IMG/VR virus record: IMGVR_UViG_3300032770_000064
Span: 1 to 36,583 of that record
Length of the DNA: 36,583 bases
Source: a virus
Direction: 5' to 3' (one strand)
Shown in pieces: positions 5,674 through 13,080 of the stretch; position 1 is the first letter of the stretch, and every line of letters starts with the position of its first letter. Both the position numbers and the translations under genes were made by a program. The notes under the pieces are model-generated. The model was not told the origin of the DNA. It made no database searches and saw nothing but the letters and a program-made list of their open reading frames with translations.

Positions 5674-5850
5674 ATGGCCAGGAAAAGCAAACTTGTAGGC
5701 GCGGCCCGCAAGCGGCGCATGATTGAACTCCGGGAGGACGGCTGGAGCCTCGCACATATCGCCATCATGTTCGGTGTCAGCAAGAGCCGGGTAGCACAAA
5801 TACTCAGTACTGAGGAGTTCAAGCGGGTATATGTGCCTATTGGGAAATAG
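5674..5850 (+). CDS. 58-aa helix-turn-helix regulator
   Basis: The start MARKSK at 5674 is chosen because a strong promoter ends seven bases before it; the longer frame from 5626 would begin upstream of that promoter. The product is almost entirely a helix-turn-helix of the sigma-region-4 or resolvase type: RKRRMIELREDGWSLAHIA, then MFGVSKSRVAQIL. There is no ribosome binding site, which fits a leaderless message. The gene is divergent to the helicase gene and its own promoter holds a palindrome, so autoregulation and control of replication genes are plausible. Function is inferred from fold and position only. Confidence 0.75.
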   Translation: MARKSKLVGAARKRRMIELREDGWSLAHIAIMFGVSKSRVAQILSTEEFKRVYVPIGK

Positions 5851-5858
5851 TGCTCCGT

Positions 5859-5950
5859 GTGCCCTACTCAAGAGCCAACGAAAGCCGACTCACCTATTGC
5901 TCCTTCTGAACGATAGACGGTGAGTAGAACGCGACGACTGAGTAGGGCAC
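5859..5950. ncRNA. nested inverted-repeat element, possible structured RNA or operator
   Basis: A perfect 12-bp inverted repeat, GTGCCCTACTCA (5859-5870) with TGAGTAGGGCAC (5939-5950), encloses a second one, ACTCACC (5888-5894) with GGTGAGT (5919-5925). The RNA would fold into a long closing stem with an internal stem-loop about 92 nt long overall. No T-run follows, so it is not a standard terminator. It lies between the HTH gene and the next small gene and has no convincing open frame. Confidence 0.5.
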
Positions 5951-5981
5951 AGGCAGCATTGAAGCAACAGGAGGCTTTGGT

Positions 5982-6125
5982 ATGATCCACAAGATAATCC
6001 TTAACACCAGAGACTATTGTGCATCCCGTACTCTAGTTAAGCCTAACAAGAGAGCTACCATTATCCAACGTATCCGATATTGGGTATGCCAAGCTGTATG
6101 GATACAGCTAAAGAGGGCAGCATGA
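5982..6125 (+). CDS. hypothetical 47-aa basic protein
   Basis: ATG 5982 has a strong AGGAGG about seven bases upstream, and the stop overlaps the ATG of the next gene (ATGA, 6122-6125). Both facts favour real translation. The peptide is basic, with two conserved-looking helices (KRATIIQRIRYWVCQAVWIQ). No family recognised. Confidence 0.6.
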   Translation: MIHKIILNTRDYCASRTLVKPNKRATIIQRIRYWVCQAVWIQLKRAA

Positions 6126-6451
6126 CCACAGTAATCACCTACCTCGACTCCCGCCGTGTCCAAGTAGCAACAGATGCCTTCCCTATTACTGTTGGTACTA
6201 GTGACAGAGGACTGTTTGTTTGCTCTCGTACTGAGTTCTGCCATAAGTACCATAACGGTGTCTGGGATAGCCGGGTGATGTTCTTTGTACCCAAGGCTGA
6301 CCAGTTCGATGAGCACTACGACGACCACTCAGGTCGCTACTTCGACCAGTGTGTAGTGTGCCATGTGCCTACTAATGGCAATCGCTACTGTGGCCCCAGT
6401 TGTGAGTCTTACGATCAGGGTGGAGTGTTTGACCAGGGGTGGCCAGTATGA
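6122..6451 (+). CDS. hypothetical 109-aa protein with C-terminal zinc knuckle
   Basis: ATG 6122 (MTTVITYLD) is chosen over an upstream in-frame start because it follows AGAGGG and overlaps the preceding stop. The N-terminal part is beta-rich (TTVITYLDSRRVQVATDAF). The C-terminal part has CVVCHVPTNGNRYCGPSC, a C-x2-C ... C-x3-C metal site. The stop overlaps the next start (ATGA). Function unknown. Confidence 0.65.
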   Translation: MTTVITYLDSRRVQVATDAFPITVGTSDRGLFVCSRTEFCHKYHNGVWDSRVMFFVPKADQFDEHYDDHSGRYFDQCVVCHVPTNGNRYCGPSCESYDQGGVFDQGWPV

Positions 6452-6621
6452 AACGCATTATACAGCGAAAGAAACCATCAGTTACGCTCCAAGTTGTATT
6501 AGGCTATGTTCGTGAGTATTGCCGAAATCAGGATATGTCAGAGGATTCGATGAACATAGCAATAATGGCCGTTGAGATGATTCTTGGTGGGGCAAAGCAG
6601 AGAGACTTGGAGCAACAATAA
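6448..6621 (+). CDS. hypothetical 57-aa protein
   Basis: ATG 6448 overlaps the preceding stop. The small, mostly helical, basic protein (MKRIIQRKKPSVTLQVVLGY; SEDSMNIAIMAVEMILGGAK) shows no recognisable motif. Translational coupling to the zinc-knuckle gene suggests that they act together or share regulation. Confidence 0.6.
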   Translation: MKRIIQRKKPSVTLQVVLGYVREYCRNQDMSEDSMNIAIMAVEMILGGAKQRDLEQQ

Positions 6622-6640
6622 CTCAAGGCTACCCAGTATA

Positions 6641-6724
6641 ATGCCGTACATAATCGCATACCTACTTGGAGTACTAACTTGGCTTATACTGAGAATCATC
6701 TTCAAACGTTGGAGAAGTCTATGA
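6641..6724 (+). CDS. 27-aa membrane microprotein
   Basis: The frame encodes one hydrophobic helix with a basic end (MPYIIAYLLGVLTWLILRII, then FKRWRSL). The stop TGA overlaps the ATG of the nuclease gene (ATGA, 6721-6724). That geometry recurs throughout this operon and supports both the microprotein and the choice of 6721 as the nuclease start. There is only a weak AAGG upstream. Function unknown. Confidence 0.45.
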   Translation: MPYIIAYLLGVLTWLILRIIFKRWRSL

Positions 6725-8037
6725 TTCACTACTTTGACCGCTCCCGCATTGAGACTGATTACCGTTGCCCTAGGCGTCTCTACTGGGAATACTACTACGA
6801 TGGCAAGGGACTACAGCCTGTAAAGCTCAATCAGCACCTTGCGTTTGGGGGGGTGGTGCATGAGGCACTCCAGTGCATAATGGAGTATTGTCAAGAACTT
6901 GATACACTTCCAACCGTTCCTGAAGTAAAGGAGTGGATAGATCAAGCTGCTGGTATGCTACGTGATGAGTTTACTGTCGCTCGTGGATTTCAGGCCGAAC
7001 CAATCCTAGAAGAAGGATTCGACGGTACCCTAGTCCAAGTAACTGATGACCAATCCTGGCTGCTAGACCATTACTGTGACTTGCTGGAAGGGCTAGTAGT
7101 GGGGTGGTGTCTTGTCAGGCTCCCTGCACTGCTTGAGCAATATAGAGTGGTGGAGGTTGAGACTGAAGAGCAACTGCTAATACATACGTGGAACACTGGT
7201 TTACGGTCTAACGAGCATGATGGGTTAGTCGTAGATACCAGCCAACTCATATTTCTCTCCCGCCCCGATGCCATCCTTGAACGCCGCACAGATGGAGCAC
7301 TGGTTATCCTCTCATTTAAAACAGTATCACAGGTGGTCAGCATGTGGCTAGAGAACTTCAAGACTGACCAACAGACTATTAGTGAAGTACTCCCTGTGGA
7401 GGCTAGGCTAGGCCGGGAGGTTGCTGGAGTACAGATTGAGGGGCTTGTCAAGGGTGCGCAGCGTACCGAGTGGCCTAAAGGGAGCGGTCACCGTTACCAT
7501 TCCAGTCCGTTAGTGTGGGGTTATCTGAAGGAGGAAGGAGGATTGGCAGCGGACTGGAAAGCTCAATTTGAGTGGCAGGATGAGGCTGGGAACAACAGGC
7601 GTCTTGGTAAGGGCTGGAACCGGCAGAGGATTGCTGAGAGCTACCCAGGTAGAATTGCTGAGTGGTTAGGGTACCTATATCAGAATGAGCCTGAGTTGCT
7701 ACGTGCCCAGTTCATCAGCCCCCCACTTATTACCCGTAGTGCCCAAGAGCTTGAGGAGTGGCAGGAACAGGTTAAATATAGGGAGGTGGATGTTCATAAT
7801 GCTCTTGTGCAGATGAATGCTGAACCCAAGCTAGGTATTGATGGCAGTGTTCTAGCTAAGGAGCGTCTGTTAGCTCAAGTATTCCCTAAGCACACCCTCG
7901 GTTGTGCCTATGATCCTCAGTTTCACTCTAAGTGCCCCCAATATGAAAATTGCTGGGGGTCTACTGGAGCTGATCCCATCGGTAGTGGTCTTTATAAGTA
8001 CCGGGTTCCTAACCATCCAAGCGAGAATAAGCAATGA
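6721..8037 (+). CDS. PD-(D/E)XK exonuclease, RecB/Cas4-like with Fe-S-type cysteines
   Basis: A 438-residue protein of the PDDEXK_1 group (RecB-nuclease/Cas4/AddB C-domain). Features in order: a YRCPRRLYWEYYY box (14-26) with the first cysteine; AFGGVVHEAL (41-50) with the motif-I histidine H47; RPDAI (181-185) with the metal-binding D183; LVILSFKTV (194-202) with K200; and a C-terminal group GCAYDPQFHSKCPQYENC supplying three more cysteines, as in Fe-S nucleases. The acidic residue expected two positions before K200 is serine, which makes the active site atypical. A TTG at 6679 is a possible longer start, but ATG 6721 has GGAGA upstream and begins the conserved domain. A role in DNA end processing for recombination is likely. 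Confidence 0.8.
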   Translation: MIHYFDRSRIETDYRCPRRLYWEYYYDGKGLQPVKLNQHLAFGGVVHEALQCIMEYCQELDTLPTVPEVKEWIDQAAGMLRDEFTVARGFQAEPILEEGFDGTLVQVTDDQSWLLDHYCDLLEGLVVGWCLVRLPALLEQYRVVEVETEEQLLIHTWNTGLRSNEHDGLVVDTSQLIFLSRPDAILERRTDGALVILSFKTVSQVVSMWLENFKTDQQTISEVLPVEARLGREVAGVQIEGLVKGAQRTEWPKGSGHRYHSSPLVWGYLKEEGGLAADWKAQFEWQDEAGNNRRLGKGWNRQRIAESYPGRIAEWLGYLYQNEPELLRAQFISPPLITRSAQELEEWQEQVKYREVDVHNALVQMNAEPKLGIDGSVLAKERLLAQVFPKHTLGCAYDPQFHSKCPQYENCWGSTGADPIGSGLYKYRVPNHPSENKQ

Positions 8038-8333
8038 GCGACGAGCAGGAAGCGCGAGAGTGGCTGTGGAAACATTGCGACGAGTGTGCTCAAGATGTAA
8101 GCAAGTACAGCTTTGTGGAGCAGGCACTTGCCGCCTACGGTCGCCTGCGCAAGCGCAAGGCGCTGGAAGCAGCCCGATTAGCGCAGTGCAGTTGCTGCCG
8201 GTCAGGAGTGCCATTCGGGACTGGCAATAGGGCCGGAATGCACGCCCTGAATGACTACGTGAGAGATTGTCATGCAAGCCAAATCCGCGCTCTGCTTGCC
8301 CAGCTTGACCGCGAGGAGGCCAAAAATGTCTGA
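8034..8333 (+). CDS. hypothetical 99-aa protein
   Basis: ATG 8034 overlaps the nuclease stop (ATGA). The product is helical (DEQEAREWLWKHCDECAQDV; RLRKRKALEAARLAQCSCC) with scattered cysteines and a GIPF-like GVPFGTGNR turn that may form a metal site. This gene begins a block (8034-10569) whose codon use is visibly more GC-rich than that of the nuclease before it, consistent with separately acquired accessory genes. No family recognised. Confidence 0.65.
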   Translation: MSDEQEAREWLWKHCDECAQDVSKYSFVEQALAAYGRLRKRKALEAARLAQCSCCRSGVPFGTGNRAGMHALNDYVRDCHASQIRALLAQLDREEAKNV

Positions 8334-8517
8334 CGCAGAATTTCTGCCTTACTACGTTGTTCCGTGCAACCGACCACCGTGGAAGTTCAAGGTACTATTT
8401 CAATCGTCACGAGCGGCATCGTCTAGGGTGGTGGGCTTCTTCATATCGCAGATATCGGCCAACCGAGCTTGCGCCAGCCTGAATGAGAAGGGCTATGTGG
8501 AGGTATGGGATGCCTGA
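8326..8517 (+). CDS. hypothetical 63-aa protein
   Basis: The start MSDAEF at 8326 follows GAGGAGG and overlaps the previous gene's end; an upstream frame start at 8272 lies deep in that gene and is rejected. The small protein contains PYYVVPCNRPPWKFKVLFQ and a helix, SQISANRACASLNEKGYVEV. Function unknown. It overlaps the following gene by eight bases. Confidence 0.6.
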   Translation: MSDAEFLPYYVVPCNRPPWKFKVLFQSSRAASSRVVGFFISQISANRACASLNEKGYVEVWDA

Positions 8518-8911
8518 GAACCTGACAGCGAGAGAGCGCGTAATCCAGGACAACTCACAATATTATGCAAGCCCTTTCGATAAGGCGCGCTGTGATGACA
8601 TCCACTATTTGCTGGACACGGTAAGCCGCCTGCGAGCCGAACGGCGGTGGCAGGAATTGCCGGATGATCCAATGAAGCCTCCATTCGACGGGAAACCAGT
8701 GCTAATTCTGACCGACCACAAATGGACTAATTCAGTTCACCGCGTCATCTGGACAGACGAGATTCACGGCGAAGGAATCTACGGATGGGCAGTAGACGAT
8801 TGTAAGCACGGCCCGTACCCCCTACACGGATACCTGAAAGTTCTGGGGTGGCAACCGCTTCCCGCTCCACCCGCCGACGCCCAGTCCCAGGAAGGAGAAC
8901 GGCAGCCATGA
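8510..8911 (+). CDS. DUF551-like 133-aa phage protein
   Basis: The start MPENL at 8510 has GGAGG upstream. A helical N-terminus (TARERVIQDN; DDIHYLLDTVSRLRAERR) leads into a DUF551-like domain: RRWQELPDDP, then GKPVLILTDHKW, a variable middle, and the ending LGWQPLPAPPAD. DUF551 proteins are frequent in phage accessory regions and have no established biochemical function. The stop overlaps the next start. Confidence 0.7.
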   Translation: MPENLTARERVIQDNSQYYASPFDKARCDDIHYLLDTVSRLRAERRWQELPDDPMKPPFDGKPVLILTDHKWTNSVHRVIWTDEIHGEGIYGWAVDDCKHGPYPLHGYLKVLGWQPLPAPPADAQSQEGERQP

Positions 8912-9045
8912 CTACGCTTTATAAGCTATGCCGCTTTTGCGGTCAGCCAATGAAACCTAAGGGCGTCCGAAAGGTACCGAACGAGTATGACCACGCACAA
9001 GGTTGCCCATATTCGCGGAAGGCCAAAGGAGATCGCCATGGATAA
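8908..9045 (+). CDS. 45-aa zinc-finger-like peptide
   Basis: ATG 8908 overlaps the previous stop and follows AGGAGAACGG. The peptide contains CRFCGQPM and, further on, DHAQGCPYS, giving a possible C2-HC metal site. It is very short and basic. It overlaps the next gene by eight bases. Confidence 0.55.
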   Translation: MTTLYKLCRFCGQPMKPKGVRKVPNEYDHAQGCPYSRKAKGDRHG

Positions 9046-9526
9046 CCGTCTCTTGCAGTACATACCCGAGTTCCGGGAAGCGTGGGAGCGCAGCCAGAAG
9101 GCTACGCCAGGGCCGTGGCAATCACGCGACTGGACGCATCCACTTGCCGATACGGGTGACTATACACACGGTGACGAAGTGTTCGTGAAAGCCATCGGAG
9201 GCACCGAAGTCGTCGCGGAACTCATCGACGGTTATTTCGCAGACGCGGACGATCCAGAGAATCAAGCTACCTACAACTTCAAATTCATCGCCCACTCCCG
9301 CACCGATCTTCCCACTGCGCTCACAGCCTTGGCAGAAACGCGAGCGGCGACAGCAGCAATGCTGGTAGCAATCAAGGTGCGCTTGGGGACTCACTGCGAC
9401 CGCGACGATCCATGCAACTACGACAACAGTTGCCGCATACATCGCACCTTGGGAATTATCAGTGAGTACGAGCGGGGCCTGCTGCATCTGGCAGGAGATG
9501 GAGAGGAGAAGCATAATGCCAGTTGA
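9038..9526 (+). CDS. 162-aa phage accessory protein, Ead/Ea22-like pattern
   Basis: ATG 9038 follows AAAGGAGATCGCC. The protein has the pattern I associate with Ead/Ea22-like phage proteins: an early KATPGPWQSRDW, a variable middle, then NFKFIAHSRTDLPTALTAL and a helix. The C-terminus has CDRDDPCNYDNSCRIH, a cysteine-rich segment of unknown use. Such proteins sit in early accessory regions, and their molecular role is not established. Confidence 0.65.
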   Translation: MDNRLLQYIPEFREAWERSQKATPGPWQSRDWTHPLADTGDYTHGDEVFVKAIGGTEVVAELIDGYFADADDPENQATYNFKFIAHSRTDLPTALTALAETRAATAAMLVAIKVRLGTHCDRDDPCNYDNSCRIHRTLGIISEYERGLLHLAGDGEEKHNAS

Positions 9527-9668
9527 AGACCGCGCGGAAGAGTTGGATGACTTGGCTCAGGGAATCGAAACCCCCGGCCAACGCCGTTACCGTGAGCGCA
9601 TGGAGCGTACCTACGGTGAGGACGGTTGGCGGAATCGCGAAGCCGACGACAATATGAGTGAGGAATAG
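9516..9668 (+). CDS. hypothetical 50-aa acidic protein
   Basis: The start MPVEDR at 9516 has GGAGAGGAGAAG upstream and overlaps the previous gene. The product is very charged (DRAEELDDLAQGIETPGQRR; YRERMERTYGEDGW) and probably helical. No motif recognised. Confidence 0.55.
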   Translation: MPVEDRAEELDDLAQGIETPGQRRYRERMERTYGEDGWRNREADDNMSEE

Positions 9669-9699
9669 CTGGCCGTCCAGCGCAAGGAAGGGGAATGAC

Positions 9700-10569
9700 A
9701 TGACAAAGGAACCACACGAATGGCAACGGAACGCTTCGGACAAGCCGTTGATACCCGATAAAGTTGCATTGCCCAAACACTGGCCCGACGAAGAGGCCGC
9801 TCCACCCGCCCAGCCAGAACACTGCCCAGCCTGCTTTCGCACAGATCACACCGACCACTTGGATTGGCTGAATCATCCGGAGAGACACCCCAAGGGATGT
9901 TCGTGTATGGGATGCAAGCCAGCCGCCCAGCCGGATGGCGCGGAGGCGATTACATCTTGGCTAGATTCGCATTGGCAAGAGTTTGCTTTCACACGTAAAT
10001 GGAGTACGCGCTTCAAGATGAACGAAAGTGACCAAACGGACTTGCCTGTTCTTGTCACTGCTGCTATCCGCGCAGCCACGGCTGCGCTGCAAGCCGAATT
10101 GACGACCATCAAGCAGCTAGGCCCACTCTACGAATGCGAACATCAGCATCCTGCCTATGCCTGCGCTGTGTGCTCAAAGAAGTTTGCTGCGCTGCAAGAG
10201 CGCGTGCGAGAGCTGGAACTAGAGAACAAGGTGCTGCGCTCTACCAAGCCAATAACCTTTAAGGGAGTAACTGAAGCTATCCAAGCCAAGGAGGTAGCGG
10301 AGGGGCAACTGGCATCTGTACGGGAGGCGCTATTTGTACTACAGACTATGCTCCGCACAGATTGGACTCAATGGAGTGCCGTTGCAGACAGGATTGATAC
10401 TGTTCTCTCTTCCTCCTCCGACCTCGCAGCCGAGCACGACCGGAGGGTGGCAGCACAGGCGCTGAGGGATGCAGCGGACCTAGTCCACAGCGCCGTATCG
10501 CAAGTAAGTTGCGCTTCCCCCGCTACCGAGTCCGGGGCCAGCCAGCCCGCAAAGGATCAAGGGAAGTAG
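9700..10569 (+). CDS. hypothetical 289-aa protein with zinc site and coiled coil
   Basis: The start MTKEPH at 9700 follows GGAAGGGGAATG. The N-terminal part has histidine/cysteine-rich elements (EHCPACFRTDHTDHLDWL; HPKGCSCMGCK), followed by CEHQHPAYACAVCSKKF and then a coiled coil (LQERVRELELENKVL). A second helical region ends the protein (EHDRRVAAQALRDAADLVHS). The arrangement resembles modular phage accessory proteins built from short repeat-like units. No enzymatic domain is visible. It is the last member of the GC-richer accessory block. Confidence 0.65.
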   Translation: MTKEPHEWQRNASDKPLIPDKVALPKHWPDEEAAPPAQPEHCPACFRTDHTDHLDWLNHPERHPKGCSCMGCKPAAQPDGAEAITSWLDSHWQEFAFTRKWSTRFKMNESDQTDLPVLVTAAIRAATAALQAELTTIKQLGPLYECEHQHPAYACAVCSKKFAALQERVRELELENKVLRSTKPITFKGVTEAIQAKEVAEGQLASVREALFVLQTMLRTDWTQWSAVADRIDTVLSSSSDLAAEHDRRVAAQALRDAADLVHSAVSQVSCASPATESGASQPAKDQGK

Positions 10570-10598
10570 GGAAGGTGAGGCATATACCGTGGTGAGGT

Positions 10599-10826
10599 GT
10601 GACGTTAGTCATCACCGGAGCCACACACCGAAAGAGATGCAACAACGTGGACACCAAGCGTAAGAAATATCATAGCGCCCCCTGTGATGACTCTGACCAC
10701 TGCTACATAGAATTGAGTAAGCCAGTGACATGGAAGGGCAAAAGATTTGTTGTCATCTACTGTAATAAATGTGCTGATACACAGCTAGTCGGTTCACTAG
10801 ATACCGACGCACAGGAAGAGGTATAA
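10599..10826 (+). CDS. hypothetical 75-aa zinc-binding protein
   Basis: This frame uses a GTG start at 10599; no better initiation codon is visible, and the exact start is uncertain. It encodes a cysteine/histidine-rich protein (YHSAPCDDSDHCYIEL, then YCNKCADTQLVG). It lies two bases before the Sak4-like gene and probably shares its transcript. Function unknown. Confidence 0.55.
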   Translation: MTLVITGATHRKRCNNVDTKRKKYHSAPCDDSDHCYIELSKPVTWKGKRFVVIYCNKCADTQLVGSLDTDAQEEV

Positions 10827-10828
10827 CT

Positions 10829-11920
10829 TTGAGTTACGCTGACCTTTATTTCGGTGCATCACGCACTGGCAAGACTACCCAGATAGGTGTGGCGGCAGAG
10901 CGTGCCAAGCGTGTGTATGGTGGCACTACACGCCTAGTTACCGCTGACCTTGGCACCCTGGATTGCATTCAGTCCCAGATTGACGCTGGCACCATTCAGG
11001 TCTGGAACCTGCGCAGTAATGCCCACGTTATGCAGGCTATTGACAAAGCCTGTCAGGGCTACTGGCCAGAGGACATGGATGATCCTAACACTAAGCTAAT
11101 ATCACCCTTTGCCATTAGCTACATTGGTAGGTGCTCGAAGTGTGGTGAGGAGCTAACCACGAATAACTCCAAGCTGATGCCCCAGCAGCCGTGCCCTAAG
11201 TGCAAAACGATCACCAGCCTGTCTATGAAGCGTGTCCCCAATCCCAATAATGACCTATCCAAGGTATCCCTCTATGCCTTTGAGGGTATCACTAGCTTTT
11301 GTGACGCCATCATGGATGAAATGTCCTCTGAGGGATCAGTAGCTCTTGGTGACAAGGAAGCCCCCCTTAGCTACATGAGCGGTGACACCAAGTTCAGCGG
11401 TAACAGTGGGGGTGACTTTGGCCTGACTCAAAAGACCATCCCGAACTGGATAGCCAAGTCCACCGGCATCCCCTACATCAAGGAACTTGTGTGGACAGGG
11501 CTTGAGGGCCGTGGGTTTGTGGAGGGCACCGACAAGCGGGTTGATGACGCCAAGGGCCGCACCAAGATAATCGGCGTACCTATGTATGGTGTCCTCATCC
11601 CTGGTGGCGGTGCGTCTGCAAAGGTAGTGGGCAAGATTCCCGCATGGTTCAGACACATGCTGCACTTTGAAACGGTAGAGAAGCCCACACAAACTACAGA
11701 TGGTGGCCCAGCAGCCATGAGTATCGAACACCGTATGTACATTAAGCCCCACGCCGATCCTATGGGGATTGTGTTTGTGTGTGGGCTTCGCATCAGGCAG
11801 GAGTACCGTGAGGAGTTTGCTAAGTGGCCTGCATGGATGCCCCCTGATGTAGGTAAGCTCTATGACAAGATTGATGAGTTACAGAAGCGAGCTACACAAT
11901 CTCTAACAGCAACGAAGTAA
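10829..11920 (+). CDS. Sak4-like RecA-fold ATPase (recombination mediator)
   Basis: A 363-residue P-loop protein of the AAA_24/Sak4 type, which in phages supports single-strand annealing together with an SSB. Walker A is GASRTGKTT at 9-17. A zinc ribbon (C102-x2-C105 ... C122-x2-C125) is inserted in the core. KVSLYAFEGITSF (145-157) is the probable Walker B strand. The later part (DDAKGRTKIIGVPMYGVLIP; SIEHRMYIKPH) resembles phage Sak4-like proteins. The start codon is TTG, with AGGAAGAGG upstream. The next gene is a likely SSB, which is the usual partner arrangement. Confidence 0.7.
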   Translation: MSYADLYFGASRTGKTTQIGVAAERAKRVYGGTTRLVTADLGTLDCIQSQIDAGTIQVWNLRSNAHVMQAIDKACQGYWPEDMDDPNTKLISPFAISYIGRCSKCGEELTTNNSKLMPQQPCPKCKTITSLSMKRVPNPNNDLSKVSLYAFEGITSFCDAIMDEMSSEGSVALGDKEAPLSYMSGDTKFSGNSGGDFGLTQKTIPNWIAKSTGIPYIKELVWTGLEGRGFVEGTDKRVDDAKGRTKIIGVPMYGVLIPGGGASAKVVGKIPAWFRHMLHFETVEKPTQTTDGGPAAMSIEHRMYIKPHADPMGIVFVCGLRIRQEYREEFAKWPAWMPPDVGKLYDKIDELQKRATQSLTATK

Positions 11921-11948
11921 CTAATTAACACTTGAAAGGAATCACACG

Positions 11949-12659
11949 ATGGCTACACTCGATGAAAGCACACTTGACACTATGAACAACCTAACCGACA
12001 AACCAGCACTTGATGACCCAACTCCGAACATGCTCAATGGTGACGATACCATTGACGTAGACTATGATGCACCCGAGAGAGCTTCAGGGCCTTACGTCCC
12101 CCAAGTGTACCCAGGGGTTTACCCGTTCCTTTTCGCCTTGGAAGATGACACGCCTTTTGAGGTACGCGAGTACGATACCAAGAAAGGTGAGCACATCAGG
12201 GAGTTCACGGTGAACCACAAGGCTACCATCTCCATCACTGATGCAGCAGGCCCGAAAGAAGTGACCATCAGGTTCAACCGCGCAGGCTTCCACCAGTGGA
12301 CAGACAAGAATGGGAACAAGCTCAACAGCCAGGGTGGAGAGCTACTGCGTTCACTGAACATTAAGCTGCCTCCCAGAACTCCCCAAGCACAGGTTAAGCA
12401 AGCCCTCCAAGAATCTGATAGCCGGGTGATGGGCCGGGGTGTTGTCAACTGGGAAGCATATTGCAAAGCCTGCAAGGAGGACAACCGGCTTGATGCTACT
12501 TGGAGTGGCATTGTCAGCACGAAGCCGCGCACGAAGAAGGGTGACGCACGGTGGCCCAAGGAGCACGGACGGTATGTGACTGAGGTAAAGTGCCCCAAGT
12601 GTGGTGCTGAACTCAATGGGCGGGAACGGATCACCGACTATCGGTTGCCACAGGAATAA
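11949..12659 (+). CDS. probable single-stranded DNA-binding protein with zinc fingers
   Basis: A 236-residue protein with an acidic, disordered N-terminus (1-45), a beta-rich middle consistent with an OB-type fold (VYPGVYPFLFALEDDTPFEV; REFTVNHKATISITD; EVTIRFNRAGFHQW) and two C-terminal cysteine pairs (C172-x2-C175, C215-x2-C218). SSB function is inferred mainly from its place directly after the Sak4-like ATPase and before the polymerase. The acidic tail usual in bacterial SSB is absent from the C-terminus; an acidic stretch lies at the N-terminus instead. The ribosome binding site is TGAAAGGAA. Confidence 0.5.
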   Translation: MATLDESTLDTMNNLTDKPALDDPTPNMLNGDDTIDVDYDAPERASGPYVPQVYPGVYPFLFALEDDTPFEVREYDTKKGEHIREFTVNHKATISITDAAGPKEVTIRFNRAGFHQWTDKNGNKLNSQGGELLRSLNIKLPPRTPQAQVKQALQESDSRVMGRGVVNWEAYCKACKEDNRLDATWSGIVSTKPRTKKGDARWPKEHGRYVTEVKCPKCGAELNGRERITDYRLPQE

Positions 12660-12663
12660 CACA

Positions 12664-12843
12664 ATGAGCCACAGGTTAGCATATTGTCTAGATTGTAGCA
12701 GCACGCAGGAGATTAGTAAGCATGGACAGTGCCTAGCTTGTGGCTCACATGCTGTAATGTACCGATTGCCACGAAAGGAGCTACCTGATGACTCAACTAC
12801 TAGAGTTATATGTCTACCTCCTCCAGCACCGCAAGGTAGCTGA
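12664..12843 (+). CDS. 59-aa zinc-ribbon protein
   Basis: The start MSHRLAY at 12664 comes four bases after the previous stop. CLDC and CLACGS, twelve residues apart, give a C-x2-C ... C-x2-C zinc ribbon. The C-terminus (DDSTTRVICLPPPAPQGS) overlaps the next small frame and looks unconstrained. Function unknown. Confidence 0.6.
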   Translation: MSHRLAYCLDCSSTQEISKHGQCLACGSHAVMYRLPRKELPDDSTTRVICLPPPAPQGS

Positions 12844-12898
12844 TTGGCTAGCCTGTAGGGATGCTATTGGTAAGGAATTGATGGGGATGGTGCGATGA
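12788..12898 (+). CDS. 36-aa small helical protein
   Basis: ATG 12788 has AGGAG about eight bases upstream. The peptide (MTQLLELYVYLLQHRKVADW, then LACRDAIGKELMGMVR) is an amphipathic helix pair. The stop TGA overlaps the next ATG (12895-12898). Its first half lies within the zinc-ribbon gene in another frame. The ribosome binding site and the ATGA coupling are the evidence for it; the function is unknown. Confidence 0.45.
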   Translation: MTQLLELYVYLLQHRKVADWLACRDAIGKELMGMVR

Positions 12899-13080
12899 CA
12901 CTATACGAAACATTGCAGGAGATTGAGCGACAGGCACGTAGTGAGTATGGTAGGCTTGGAGGATTTGCAGAGCCTTACTCTATGTCACCAGAGGAGCGCT
13001 TAGAGAAGATTGGTGAACTGGCCTTTGCTGCCATACTTGAGCACGACCGTAAGGAGCTTACGTGCGCTGTAACAAAGTAG
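12895..13080 (+). CDS. hypothetical 61-aa protein
   Basis: ATG 12895 is coupled by ATGA to the 36-aa frame. The product is a charged helical protein (LYETLQEIERQARSEYGRLG; SPEERLEKIGELAFAAILEH). No recognisable domain. Its end overlaps the following GTG-started gene by 19 bases. Confidence 0.6.
   Translation: MTLYETLQEIERQARSEYGRLGGFAEPYSMSPEERLEKIGELAFAAILEHDRKELTCAVTK

Noticed and set aside
5442-5822. N-terminal extension of the leftward helicase frame
   Set aside because: The extension is antisense to the HTH gene and its promoter, lacks conserved character, and a good ribosome binding site precedes ATG 5441.
5859-5950. Interpretation of the nested inverted repeat as a tRNA or simple terminator
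   Set aside because: The outer stem is 12 bp with no GTTC-type T-loop or CCA end, and no T-run follows the right arm.
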